From: Bacteroidota bacterium
GTDB lineage: Bacteria; Bacteroidota; Rhodothermia; Rhodothermales; UBA10348
DNA: 20,371 nt
Assembly: GCA_018623785.1 (NCBI GenBank)
Contig: JAAZVD010000001.1
Location: 1-20,371 of the forward strand
Direction: 5' to 3'
Position numbers and translations under genes: made by a program. The notes below the pieces were generated by a model, which saw only the letters and a list, made by a program, of their open reading frames with translations, had not been told where the DNA came from and did no database searches. Shown here piece by piece: positions 1 through 9,662 of the stretch. The stretch's first letter is position 1, and each line of letters begins with the position of its first letter.

Positions 1-1
1 G

Positions 2-187
2 GAGCGCCGGATCCGGACATCGCCCACTACCCTGTTCCGCCCCCTTGATCAGCCGGCTGACGGCGCGCACTGGCGTGTCTTCTCTCCCGACGGCCGGCAC
101 CTGGCCACCATTCGCGGGGAATGGCCCGTTACGTGGATCGAAGTGAGCGATTCCGGAGGGCGCGGCGCCCATCGGGCCGTCAACTGA
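2..187 (+). CDS. C-terminal fragment of an unidentified protein, possibly beta-propeller
   Basis: An open frame enters from the left edge and ends at TGA 185-187, leaving about 61 residues. The segment HWRVFSPDGRHLATIRGEW resembles one blade of a beta-propeller: a W-x-V-F-x-P-D-G-R strand pair is typical of the last blades of the secreted 6-bladed propeller proteins common in Bacteroidota/Balneolota-type genomes. The remaining tail (EVSDSGGRGAHRAVN) has no motif I know. The 5' part, any signal peptide and most blades are outside the window, so the family is an inference from a single blade-like motif. The gene converges on atpC, and the hairpin at 232-265 lies between the two stops. Confidence 0.5.
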   Translation, partial: ERRIRTSPTTLFRPLDQPADGAHWRVFSPDGRHLATIRGEWPVTWIEVSDSGGRGAHRAVN

Positions 188-231
188 CGAAAGGCTCCCG
201 AGCCACAGCGACCGCAATCCCCCAAAAGCAA

Positions 232-265
232 AAAGCGCGCCCGGCCTTATGGCCGGGCGCGCTTT
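232..265. terminator. Perfect GC-rich hairpin between convergent genes, likely bidirectional terminator
   Basis: Arms 232-246 and 251-265 are perfect reverse complements over 15 bp (AAAGCGCGCCCGGCC and its complement) around a TTAT loop. A-rich DNA precedes the left arm (AAAAGCAAAA at about 224-233) and gives a U-rich tail on the minus transcript. It sits 45 bp after the plus-strand stop at 187 and 24 bp beyond the atpC stop at 289, so it can end both transcripts. The plus-direction U tract is short (CTTTGCAC), so termination may be stronger for the minus strand (atpDC). Confidence 0.85.
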
Positions 266-288
266 GCACATTCTGGTTCACACCGTCG

Positions 289-696
289 TCAGCGGCTGTG
301 TCCCACAGACCCCATAGCCACGCGGACACGGTTACGGGCACGTTCGAGTGCCGCCTCCATGGTCGCCTTGAGCTGAGGATCCGCATTGGCCAGTGCCTCT
401 ACGGCACGCTGCTCGGCCGCTTTCGCACGCTCCACATCGATATCTGATGCCAGCTCCGCTGTTTCGGCCACAACACTCACGGTGTTGTTCTGCACTTCCA
501 CGAACCCACCGGAGGTGGCAATCGTGATGGGATTACCATCAGCGCCCGTCACCACGATGGTGCCGACTTCTATGGCCGCAATCATCGGTGCGTGGTTTTT
601 GAGCACTTCGAACGAGCCTTCCACGCCGGGAGCCTTGATCCGGGTGGCTTCGCCGTTGAAGACGCGGCCGGAGGGCGATACGATATCTACGATCAT
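289..696 (-). CDS. atpC: F1Fo ATP synthase epsilon subunit
   Basis: This 135-residue protein is the epsilon subunit of the F1 central stalk, which couples gamma rotation to Fo and can inhibit ATP hydrolysis. Residues 1-85 form the N-terminal beta-sandwich, with the family signatures MIVDIVSPSGRVFNGEA, GSFEVLKNHAPMIAAIE and TSGGFVEVQNNTVSVVAETAE. Residues 88-130 are a charged helical C-terminal domain (DVERAKAAEQRAVEALA...). Many Bacteroidota epsilon subunits are much shorter (about 80 residues) and lack these helices, so a full two-domain form is worth noting. It starts 38 bp after the atpD stop, so the two genes are co-transcribed. The rest of the ATP synthase operon is not in the window: atpDC stands apart, with atpD first. 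Confidence 0.95.
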   Translation of the reverse strand: MIVDIVSPSGRVFNGEATRIKAPGVEGSFEVLKNHAPMIAAIEVGTIVVTGADGNPITIATSGGFVEVQNNTVSVVAETAELASDIDVERAKAAEQRAVEALANADPQLKATMEAALERARNRVRVAMGSVGHSR

Positions 697-734
697 GATG
701 CCTCTACCTTGGTGTGGAGTCGGATGACCTTCGC

Positions 735-2548
<1,814 letters not shown>

Positions 2549-5080
2549 ATGAAACGCTCTGCCGTTACGCTCTTCCTGCTTGTACTCGTGTCCTTGCCCG
2601 CACGTTCTCAGGATCTCCCGACCATCAGCGAGAAAACTGCCTCGCTCGAATCCATGGAGGGCTTCTTCACCCTCTACTGGGATGATGACGCGGGCAAGGT
2701 CTGGCTCCAGATCGACCGCTTCGATGAGGACTTCATTTACCAGGTATCCTTGGCGGCAGGCCTGGGCTCGAATGATATCGGGCTGGACCGTAACCAACTC
2801 GGTCCAACCCGCATCGTGCACTTCGAGCGTCACGGCCAGAAAGTGCTTCTGAAGGCTCCTAACCTCGATTACATAGCGACCTCGGAAAATGCATCTGAGC
2901 GCCGGAGCGTTGCCGAAGCGTTTGCAGCCGGCGTTCTGCACGGATTCGATGTCATCGCACAGGAGGATGGGAAGGTTCTTGTGGATGCCACGTCGTTCAT
3001 CGTTCGAGACGCCCATGGCGCGATCCGGACGCTGGCTCGCTCCGGAGAGGGTTCCTTCCGGGTAGACGGTTCGCGCTCTGTTCCCTTTCGGGAGAACACC
3101 AAGTCCTTTCCCCGCAATACGGAGATGGAGGCGCTCCTGACGCTTACGTCGGACAACCCGGGAGCCGAGGTCCGTAGCGTGGCTGCCACTCCGGAGGCCG
3201 TAGTTCTTCGTCAGCGCCACTCCTTCATTGCCCTGCCCGAACCCGGATTCAAGCCGCGCAAACACGATCCTCGGGCAGGCTACTTCGGCCCCAGCTTCAT
3301 GGACTACTCCGCCCCCATCGGAGAAGACATGCGTACGCGCTATATCTCGCGCCATCGCCTGGAAAAGAAGGACCCTAGTGCGGCCGTTTCCGAACCGGTC
3401 GAGCCCATCATCTACTATCTGGATAACGGCACGCCAGAGCCTGTTCGGTCAGCTCTTCTCGAGGGGGGGCGGTGGTGGAATGAGGCGTTTGAAGCGGCCG
3501 GGTACATCGATGCCTTCCGCGTCGAGGTATTGCCCGAAGGCGCCGATCCACTGGATGTACGCTACAACATCATCAACTGGGTGCACCGATCTACCCGGGG
3601 CTGGAGCTACGGATCCAGCATTACGGACCCCCGCACGGGCGAAATCATCAAGGGGCACGTTCTGCTTGGATCCCTGCGCGTCCGCCAGGATTATCTCATT
3701 GCCGAGGGCCTTTTGAACCCCTACGACCCCAGAAGCCCGCGCACCGGCAGCGTCGATCCCATGCTGGAGATGGCGCTGGCACGTATCCGGCAGCTTTCTG
3801 CCCATGAGATCGGTCACACGCTCGGCCTGCAGCACAACTTTGCAGCGTCGGTCAACAACCGCGCCTCGGTCATGGACTACCCCGCCCCCCTGGCAGAACT
3901 GGACGCTGAAGGGCGCATCACCCTGAATCGTGCCTACGATGACGGGATCGGTGAATGGGACAAATTCGCCATTCGATACGGCTATTCGGACTTTCCGGAC
4001 GGCACGGATGAGGGTACCGCCTTGCAATCCATTGTGAAAGAATACATGAATGCCGGTTGGCTGTTCATGACCGATGCCGATGCCCGTCCCGCCGGTGGCG
4101 CCCACCCTTCGGCCCACCTCTGGGACAACGGCGCCAATGCCGTGGATGCTCTCGGTCTGGAAATGGCGGTTCGAAAGACAGCACTGGCCAATTTCGGTAT
4201 CGGCACGATCCGTTCGGGTCGGCCAGCTGCGCTCATGGAAGAGGTGCTCGTTCCGCTGTTCCTGCGCCATCGCTACCAACTGGACGCCGTGGCCAAACTG
4301 GTTGGCGGCGTCAACTACGCCTACAACATCCGGGGCGACGGACAGAACTATCCGGAGGCCGTCGAGCCGCGCGAACAGGTACGAGCCATCGACGCCATGC
4401 TTGAAGCAGTGGAGCCCGATGCGCTGGCGTTGCCGCGGCACATCCGTACACAGATTCCGCCGCGGCCGCCGGGGTATGGCCAGCATCGTGAGCTGTTTGA
4501 TGGCGATACGGGGCTGATCTTCGATCCATACGCCCCGGGCGAGGTTGTTGCTCACCAGGTTTTCAGCCTGCTGCTCGAGCCCACGCGTGCAGCCCGTATG
4601 ATGGTCCAGCGAGATTTTGACGGTGGACAACCGGGCCTGCTGGACATGCTCGTGCGGATAACCAACAAGGTGTGGCTGGAGAAAGAACCTTCGAATGCCT
4701 ACGCTGCCGAGTTGCAACGCGTCACACAGCAGGTCTGGACTGATATCCTGTTGAATGCCGCTGCCTCGAGCCGGTACGCCCCCGCGGTGCGCGCTCGCAT
4801 ATCCCTGCACCTGCGTGACATCCATGCCTGGCTGAGCGCCAACACGCCCGATACGGATGAGGAGACGCAGGGCCACCGCCTGGCCGCGCTCGATGATATT
4901 GACCGCTTCCTCTTCCGTCCCTACCAACCCCAGGAAGAACATCGCACCATTACGACACCGCCTGGATCTCCCATCGGGTCCGGGCCTTCCTGGTCACTCA
5001 GAGTAGCGGAACGGGCAACGTGGCTCGAGGCATGGAACGATGCGACCAGGCTGTGCACCTTTGAATCGGGATGGGAATGA
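2549..5080 (+). CDS. Secreted zinc-dependent metalloprotease (DUF5117/DUF4953 type)
   Basis: An 843-residue exported metallopeptidase. The start at ATG 2549 gives a classic signal peptide (MKRSAVTLFLLVLVSLPARSQ, cut near residue 21); an in-frame TTG at 2516 would add 11 polar residues and hide it. The zinc site is AHEIGHTLGLQHN: H419, E420 and H423, with a third ligand H429, so HExxHxxGxxH of the metzincin-like type, followed by SVMDYP (about 443-448), a Met-turn-like segment. The N-terminal half carries features of the DUF5117 region (FYWDDDAGKVWLQI-like start, then PVRSALLEGGRWWNEAFEAAG before the catalytic domain), and the C-terminal third matches the DUF4953 layout. Length fits the family (about 800-900). 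Substrate is unknown; homologues are secreted enzymes of Bacteroidota and Gemmatimonadota. Its stop overlaps the next gene by ATGA. Confidence 0.92.
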   Translation: MKRSAVTLFLLVLVSLPARSQDLPTISEKTASLESMEGFFTLYWDDDAGKVWLQIDRFDEDFIYQVSLAAGLGSNDIGLDRNQLGPTRIVHFERHGQKVLLKAPNLDYIATSENASERRSVAEAFAAGVLHGFDVIAQEDGKVLVDATSFIVRDAHGAIRTLARSGEGSFRVDGSRSVPFRENTKSFPRNTEMEALLTLTSDNPGAEVRSVAATPEAVVLRQRHSFIALPEPGFKPRKHDPRAGYFGPSFMDYSAPIGEDMRTRYISRHRLEKKDPSAAVSEPVEPIIYYLDNGTPEPVRSALLEGGRWWNEAFEAAGYIDAFRVEVLPEGADPLDVRYNIINWVHRSTRGWSYGSSITDPRTGEIIKGHVLLGSLRVRQDYLIAEGLLNPYDPRSPRTGSVDPMLEMALARIRQLSAHEIGHTLGLQHNFAASVNNRASVMDYPAPLAELDAEGRITLNRAYDDGIGEWDKFAIRYGYSDFPDGTDEGTALQSIVKEYMNAGWLFMTDADARPAGGAHPSAHLWDNGANAVDALGLEMAVRKTALANFGIGTIRSGRPAALMEEVLVPLFLRHRYQLDAVAKLVGGVNYAYNIRGDGQNYPEAVEPREQVRAIDAMLEAVEPDALALPRHIRTQIPPRPPGYGQHRELFDGDTGLIFDPYAPGEVVAHQVFSLLLEPTRAARMMVQRDFDGGQPGLLDMLVRITNKVWLEKEPSNAYAAELQRVTQQVWTDILLNAAASSRYAPAVRARISLHLRDIHAWLSANTPDTDEETQGHRLAALDDIDRFLFRPYQPQEEHRTITTPPGSPIGSGPSWSLRVAERATWLEAWNDATRLCTFESGWE

Positions 5081-6114
5081 AGCGGCATCTCGGCCTGCTC
5101 CTCGGCTGCCTACTGGTCGGCGCATCCTGCACGAGTGATCCCTACGCGGATCTTCCAAATCCTCTGTTCCGATCCTACGACGGGGGCGACGTGCCCGGTG
5201 CCGCGGTCATGATCATCCGGAAAGGCGAAATCCAGCGCGCCGAAGGGTATGGCATGGCAAATCTGGAAGCGGGCCGTCCAGTTACCCCGGCCACCAACTT
5301 CCGTCTGGCCTCCGTTACCAAGCAGTTTACCGCCATGGCGGTGGCCATGCTTGTCGATGAGGGGCTGTTGGGGCTGGACCATCCGGTCCACTCCATTCTT
5401 GACGGGATGCCGGTTGTGGCAAGAGACGTAACCGTTCGTCACCTGATCCAGCACCAGTCCGGTCTCCTGGATTACGAATCTCTCATTCCCGAGGGCTTTG
5501 AGGGGCAGGCAAGCGATGCGGATGTGTTGACCTTCATATCCACCACCGACAGCCTGTATTTCTCGCCCGGTACGGATTATCGGTATTCCAACACCGGGTA
5601 TGCATTGCTTTCGTTGATCATCGAAGAACGCTCCGGGCTCTCCTTTCCTGACTTCCTGCAGACACGCATTTTCGAGCTACTCGACATGACCGGTAGCGTG
5701 GCGTTCGTGGATGGCGAAAACGAGGTTACCAACCGGGCCTTCGGGTATACCGTGGATGGGGATGAGGTTACCTTGAGCGATCAAAGCCAAACCAGCGCCG
5801 TGCTGGGCGATGGCGGCATCTACTCGTCCCTCAATGATCTCTACCGCTGGGACCAGGCGCTGTATGGCGACGAACTGGTCGGCGATTCGCTCATGTCGCT
5901 GGTGTTTACCCCGGGGCTGTCAGACTACGGCTTTGGTTGGCGCATCGATACTCATCTGGGGCACCGGCGACACGGCCATACGGGCAGCACGCGTGGGTTC
6001 CGAACGGTCATTCACCGATATCCGGATGCAGAGCTGACGGTCGTTGTCCTGACAAATCGAAATGGACCGGCCGTGGCCGAACTGGCCGAGCGCGTAGCTG
6101 CAGGGTACCTTTAG
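5077..6114 (+). CDS. Serine hydrolase of the beta-lactamase (class C / PBP-like) family, exported
   Basis: A 345-residue penicillin-binding-protein-like serine hydrolase. The three active-site motifs are in order: S79-V-T-K82 (nucleophile and general base), Y170-S-N172, and H301-T-G303 in place of KTG. The HTG variant is common in esterases and peptidases of this family rather than in true beta-lactamases. The N-terminus MKRHLGLLLGCLLVGASC is a short signal; the cysteine could be lipidated, but the GAS-C box is a poor lipobox because position -3 is Gly, so a plain signal peptide is possible. I chose ATG 5077 because it forms an ATGA overlap with the metalloprotease stop; an in-frame ATG lies two codons upstream at 5071. 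Tight coupling suggests both enzymes act in the same extracytoplasmic process. The substrate is not predictable. Confidence 0.92.
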   Translation: MKRHLGLLLGCLLVGASCTSDPYADLPNPLFRSYDGGDVPGAAVMIIRKGEIQRAEGYGMANLEAGRPVTPATNFRLASVTKQFTAMAVAMLVDEGLLGLDHPVHSILDGMPVVARDVTVRHLIQHQSGLLDYESLIPEGFEGQASDADVLTFISTTDSLYFSPGTDYRYSNTGYALLSLIIEERSGLSFPDFLQTRIFELLDMTGSVAFVDGENEVTNRAFGYTVDGDEVTLSDQSQTSAVLGDGGIYSSLNDLYRWDQALYGDELVGDSLMSLVFTPGLSDYGFGWRIDTHLGHRRHGHTGSTRGFRTVIHRYPDAELTVVVLTNRNGPAVAELAERVAAGYL

Positions 6115-6119
6115 CGGGA

Positions 6120-6500
6120 TCAGTCCGCTGCTTCGGCAATACACTCGATCTCAACCAGGGCATCCAGCGGGTTTTGCCGGACGGCAATCGTGGTACGGGC
6201 TGGTCGATGGCCTTCGAATATTTTGCCGTAGACCTCATTCATGCCCGCAAAATCATCCATGCTCTTGAGGTAGACCGTGGTCTTGACAACGTCGATCAAA
6301 CCCAGGCCCAACCCGTTGAGGACCGTGGATATATTGAAAAGGACCCTGCCGGTCTGCTCTTCAATGGTATCGCCAACGATTTGCATGGTATCTGCGTCGA
6401 GCGGGGTCTGACCCGATAAAAAATAGAAGGGACCAGAGCGGACGGCATGACAGTAGGGCCCGATGGCCTCGGGGGCATCTTCCACGAAGAGGGTTTGCAT
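6120..6500 (-). CDS. ridA: RidA family reactive-intermediate deaminase
   Basis: A 126-residue YjgF/YER057c/UK114 protein. Family members form trimers in the cytosol and hydrolyse reactive enamines/imines, such as 2-aminoacrylate made by PLP enzymes, to ketoacids. The signatures present are IGPY (13-16), FLSGQTPLD (27-35), TVYLKSMDDFAGMNEVY, and the catalytic region ARTTIAV with R102 and E117, which correspond in spacing to E. coli RidA Arg105 and Glu120. The start at 6500 (MQTLFVEDAPEAIGPY) is the normal RidA N-terminus; the longer frame upstream adds a sequence unlike the family. It lies 73 bp downstream of the ATP-grasp gene and probably shares its transcript. Its stop is only 5 bp from the serine hydrolase stop on the other strand, with no room for a terminator. 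Confidence 0.95.
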   Translation of the reverse strand: MQTLFVEDAPEAIGPYCHAVRSGPFYFLSGQTPLDADTMQIVGDTIEEQTGRVLFNISTVLNGLGLGLIDVVKTTVYLKSMDDFAGMNEVYGKIFEGHRPARTTIAVRQNPLDALVEIECIAEAAD

Positions 6501-6573
6501 CGATGTCAACTGGTTGAGTTCAGGAATCCATCTGAAGCTAGGAGGTCCGTTTGCCCAACGCAATGCCAAAGGC

Positions 6574-7449
6574 TCAGTCGGGCGCTACCATACGATCCAA
6601 CGCTGCCACAAAACGAGCAGGAGCACCCTTGTCCATGCGGAAATACAGCGATGGCTCGATGATTTCCAACTCCATGAGCCACCATTCATTGCTTTCCCGC
6701 ACAAGGTCCACCCGGGCATACAGCGTCGGCGCGTCGGGCCACCGTAACCCGAGAGTCTCCATGACTACCGCGCCTGCCTTCAGAGCGCTCTCCTCCGGCT
6801 GCCACGCAAGGATGGTACCCCCGTGTTCTTCCTGCACCCGGAAGTCCCCTTCAGTCGGTCTCTTGCAAATGGCATGGCTGAATTCAGCGCCGAAGTAGAA
6901 CAGGGAGACTTCCCCAGCCGACGCTATGGAGGCGACGAAGGGCTGCACCATGAAATCATCCGATGCGAATCGCGTCAGAACCTCCTCGGATTCGACACCC
7001 GGACAAAGCCGAAAGGCCCCCTCCGCATTGGCGCTCCGAACGGGTTTGATAACGAGTTCCTGCGCCTCGAGTACCTCGGTAAAATGGCGTGTATCCCCCC
7101 GCTCCAGACGACGACCGAACAAGGTTGGTACAACGGCCACCCCTCCCTCGGCCAGATCCGCGAGATACCGCTTATCAGCGTTCCAGCGCATCACATCCGG
7201 ATCATTGAACAGACGCGGACCGGCCGAACGAATGTGATCAAGCGCATCGAAAAATGCATCCACCCGACGATGATAGTCCCATGTGGAGCGCACGACCACC
7301 GCATCAAATCGAGACCAGTCCACCCCGGCAGCGTCCCAGGGAATGGTTTCGACGGTCCAACCGGCCTCTTCGAAAACCTGGGCTGCCAGGTGATCATCGA
7401 TGTGATACCCACTCGGATCAGAGAGCGTCAGAAAAGCACAGGAACGCAT
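6574..7449 (-). CDS. ATP-grasp enzyme resembling the DcsG / RimK-glutathione synthetase group
   Basis: A 291-residue ATP-grasp protein, the class that activates a carboxylate as acyl phosphate and couples it to an amine or other nucleophile. Visible landmarks are VVVRSTWDYHRR (51-62), MRWNADKRYLADLAEGG (87-103), the ATP-binding lysine strand LVIKPVRSANAEGAF (132-146), DFMVQPFV (165-172), ARVDLVR (245-251) and the metal-binding strand MELEIIEPSLYF (259-270). The STWDY and ELEIIEPSLYF motifs recall the family of DcsG, the D-cycloserine biosynthesis cyclo-ligase, and many uncharacterised stand-alone homologues. Cycloserine production is not implied, because no other dcs gene is nearby. It is the first gene of a likely two-gene unit with ridA and begins 57 bp beyond the terminator hairpin at 7507-7545, so it probably has its own promoter. 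The true substrate is unknown. Confidence 0.8.
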   Translation of the reverse strand: MRSCAFLTLSDPSGYHIDDHLAAQVFEEAGWTVETIPWDAAGVDWSRFDAVVVRSTWDYHRRVDAFFDALDHIRSAGPRLFNDPDVMRWNADKRYLADLAEGGVAVVPTLFGRRLERGDTRHFTEVLEAQELVIKPVRSANAEGAFRLCPGVESEEVLTRFASDDFMVQPFVASIASAGEVSLFYFGAEFSHAICKRPTEGDFRVQEEHGGTILAWQPEESALKAGAVVMETLGLRWPDAPTLYARVDLVRESNEWWLMELEIIEPSLYFRMDKGAPARFVAALDRMVAPD

Positions 7450-7506
7450 GAGGTCAGTGTCCTGCAGAAATGAAGGTCATTCATGCACGCTACCGTGAAA
7501 AAAGAG

Positions 7507-7545
7507 ACCTCCGCGCCGTATGACGATGTCATACGGCGCGGAGGT
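7507..7545 (-). terminator. Strong intrinsic terminator of the DUF305/LVIVD unit
   Basis: Two perfectly complementary 18-base arms (7507-7524 and 7528-7545, ACCTCCGCGCCGTATGAC on the + strand) enclose only three bases (GAT). On the minus transcript the stem is followed by CTCTTTTTT (+ strand A run at 7498-7503), the layout of a Rho-independent terminator. It lies 55 bp beyond the stop of the LVIVD lipoprotein gene and before the ATP-grasp gene, marking an operon boundary. Confidence 0.92.
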
Positions 7546-7600
7546 ACGCAATATACATCTGATGGCCCGGGCAGGTACCACCAGCGTCAACCAGATACGA

Positions 7601-9598
7601 TCAGGAGGCCAAGCCTCGGATAGTGTCAACAAGCATGGCCACTTTCTGGTCGCTCGCCCCATCGAGGTCGGCTGCCAGATTGTTCAGCGTTGAACGACGG
7701 GCTGCTCCCGTCTGTCCTTCAGCTTGCGCCAGAGCCGCACGAACCGCGTTGATCCGAGGCAGAGACATACCGCGAGCACGTTCGATCTGGTCCACGTAGG
7801 CACGAGCCAGGACGAACGTGGTTGGCCAGTGATACATGGGCTGCCCCTGGGCGTTGAGATAGTCAAGCTGCACCGTGTTAGCCGCAGCAATCTCATTCTC
7901 GCTCACGAACCCGCTCGGAGTCAGCTCGAAGATGTCCAGCCCGCGTGAGATTTCCGAACTGACAATGAGCCCGTTGTACCAGTAGACCGACCAGCTGCCA
8001 CCATTACCCTGGGTCTCTGCATTGACCGGGCCGCGATCGTGGAAAGCAATTTCGGTGGGGTTGTTGATATCTGTCCAGTCATAGACAGAGATACCACCCT
8101 GATACCATGCCTGTACGAAGACCTCCCGCCCGGGAATCGGAATCATGGATCCGTTGTGCGCTACGCAGTTCTCTACGTTGGTCTGGGGCGCCGGCAGCTT
8201 GTAGTAGCTATGGAAAACCAGCTTGCCTTCCTCGATCGTGAAATGGGCATTCGCTCCCCACTCGTAGGGATCGTCCTCACGGCATTTGGGCTGGCCGCCG
8301 CCGCCCCACTCATCCGTGAAGAGCACCTTGGAACCGTCGTTGCTGAACGTGGCCGAGTGCCAGTAGGAGAAGTTGGAGTCAGCGGCCGCATCCATGCGCC
8401 AGGGATTGGCTGGATCCGAAATATCCAAGAGCAGTCCATATCCGCCGCATGCGCCGCCTGCCAGCCCGATTTCCGGGTAGAGCGTAATGTCATGGCACTG
8501 GGTTGGGCCCGGTGCTGGACCATCACTTTGCGCGCGATTCCTGTTGCCGAAACGCCGCTCGATGATACCCGGCAACGCTTCCCGGAACGCAGCACTGTCG
8601 GCAGCCGTCATTTCCCCGCCTCCACGCGACTCCATGAAGGGTGTCGTGAACATCTCCAGCATACGTCCGGACAGGATGCGCTCCTGACCGAAGATCTCGG
8701 CCGTAAACGCTCCGCCTGCCTTGGCCTCGGCAATAATGCGCAGATCCGCCGGGGACATACCATGCTGCGGGGGAGCCACGAGGTCTTCGAAAATACGCGG
8801 AGAGCTGACGATGGCGGCTGTTTCCGGCGCATCCAGCGGTACCTCAATCACTTCAATCCGGAAAAGGGCCGAGTTGGGGTCTTCATCCGGCGTAGCCGCA
8901 GAACATCCCGGAAGTTCTTCATCCGGACGAACGCCGGCCGAACCCGATACATAGATCCAGATCTTGTCGTCCACGTCGGGATCCTTCAGAACCGAGTGCG
9001 TGTGCGATCCACGGCAGGTCTGCACATTGTGGATGTACTCGGGATTACGAACATCGGTGATGTCGAAAATGCGAATCCCACGGAGACGATCTTCGCTGAC
9101 CCGCTCTTCAACCCCTTCCGTACCGCAGTCAAGTCGTCCACTCGTGCCTTCGCCCGATACGAACATCAGATCCCCGTACACGGACACATCGCTCTGCGAT
9201 GCCGGGCACAAGTAATCCACGACCAACTCAGGCGCACCGGGATTGGATACATCCCAGATCATCACTCCATTGTAATTGCCTTGGAAGACATAATTGTCCT
9301 TGAAGGCCAGATCCGAGTTGGTGACGCCGATGAAGTCCTCAGCCGGGGGCGTTGTAGAAAGCTTGGTAAGATTCCAAAGGGCTTCTTCAGCATCAAAGAG
9401 ACCAGCCCCAAGTCCGACCCTTGGATCGGGCGATAGCGATTCGGTGGACAGCATGGCCATGCTGGAGGTCGTGTCTTCGCCGGCCTCCATCATGGGGGCA
9501 GACGAGCAGCCTGCCAGCAGGACGGCGGCAAAGAAAACACCCCAAAGGGTGCTCCCGGCCACGCAGGATCCGGAAGTGATACAGGTAGAAGGTTTCAT
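7601..9598 (-). CDS. LVIVD-repeat lipoprotein (beta-propeller-like)
   Basis: A 665-residue exported lipoprotein. The signal peptide ends in the lipobox VLLAGC with lipidated C31, followed by a low-complexity linker. The body carries propeller-type repeats of the LVIVD family: NYNGVMIWDVSNPGAPELV, RGIRIFDITDVRNPEYI, GGYGLLLDISDPANPWRM, GGISVYDWTDINNPTEIAF, and SRGLDIFELTPSGF. Long insertions sit between blades (about residues 240-360), with several cysteines (LDCG, TCRGSH, PGCSAA, QCHD, GGACGG, KCRED, NCVAH) that could form disulfides in the periplasm. The C-terminal 70 residues form an Ala-rich helical tail ending DTIRGLAS. It is 64 bp downstream of the DUF305 gene and ends at the terminator 7507-7545. 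The function of LVIVD proteins is poorly known; a surface scaffold or binding role is inference only. Confidence 0.88.
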   Translation of the reverse strand: MKPSTCITSGSCVAGSTLWGVFFAAVLLAGCSSAPMMEAGEDTTSSMAMLSTESLSPDPRVGLGAGLFDAEEALWNLTKLSTTPPAEDFIGVTNSDLAFKDNYVFQGNYNGVMIWDVSNPGAPELVVDYLCPASQSDVSVYGDLMFVSGEGTSGRLDCGTEGVEERVSEDRLRGIRIFDITDVRNPEYIHNVQTCRGSHTHSVLKDPDVDDKIWIYVSGSAGVRPDEELPGCSAATPDEDPNSALFRIEVIEVPLDAPETAAIVSSPRIFEDLVAPPQHGMSPADLRIIAEAKAGGAFTAEIFGQERILSGRMLEMFTTPFMESRGGGEMTAADSAAFREALPGIIERRFGNRNRAQSDGPAPGPTQCHDITLYPEIGLAGGACGGYGLLLDISDPANPWRMDAAADSNFSYWHSATFSNDGSKVLFTDEWGGGGQPKCREDDPYEWGANAHFTIEEGKLVFHSYYKLPAPQTNVENCVAHNGSMIPIPGREVFVQAWYQGGISVYDWTDINNPTEIAFHDRGPVNAETQGNGGSWSVYWYNGLIVSSEISRGLDIFELTPSGFVSENEIAAANTVQLDYLNAQGQPMYHWPTTFVLARAYVDQIERARGMSLPRINAVRAALAQAEGQTGAARRSTLNNLAADLDGASDQKVAMLVDTIRGLAS

Positions 9599-9662
9599 GG
9601 GGTTATCGGTTTGGGTGTAAGATGGCTGCTCTTGGGGAAACGGGACACTCCCGCGGCAGGTG

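Noticed and set aside
3463..3469. Run of seven G in the metalloprotease gene as a possible phase-variation tract or frameshift
   Set aside because: The frame is intact across it (LLEGGRWWNEAF, a conserved segment), and a seven-base run is not strong evidence for slippage.
3449..4942. 497-codon open frame on the - strand opposite the metalloprotease
   Set aside because: Antisense to the metalloprotease catalytic region with its intact HExxH motif; no motifs, and long antisense frames are expected at this GC content.
6574..7449. D-cycloserine biosynthesis locus suggested by the DcsG-like enzyme
   Set aside because: None of the other dcs genes (arginase-like, O-ureidoserine synthase, racemase) is nearby, and DcsG-like ATP-grasp proteins are widespread with unknown substrates.
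8039..9436. 465-codon open frame on the + strand opposite the LVIVD lipoprotein gene
   Set aside because: The opposite strand encodes a protein with signal peptide, lipobox and repeated blades; the + frame has no such features.
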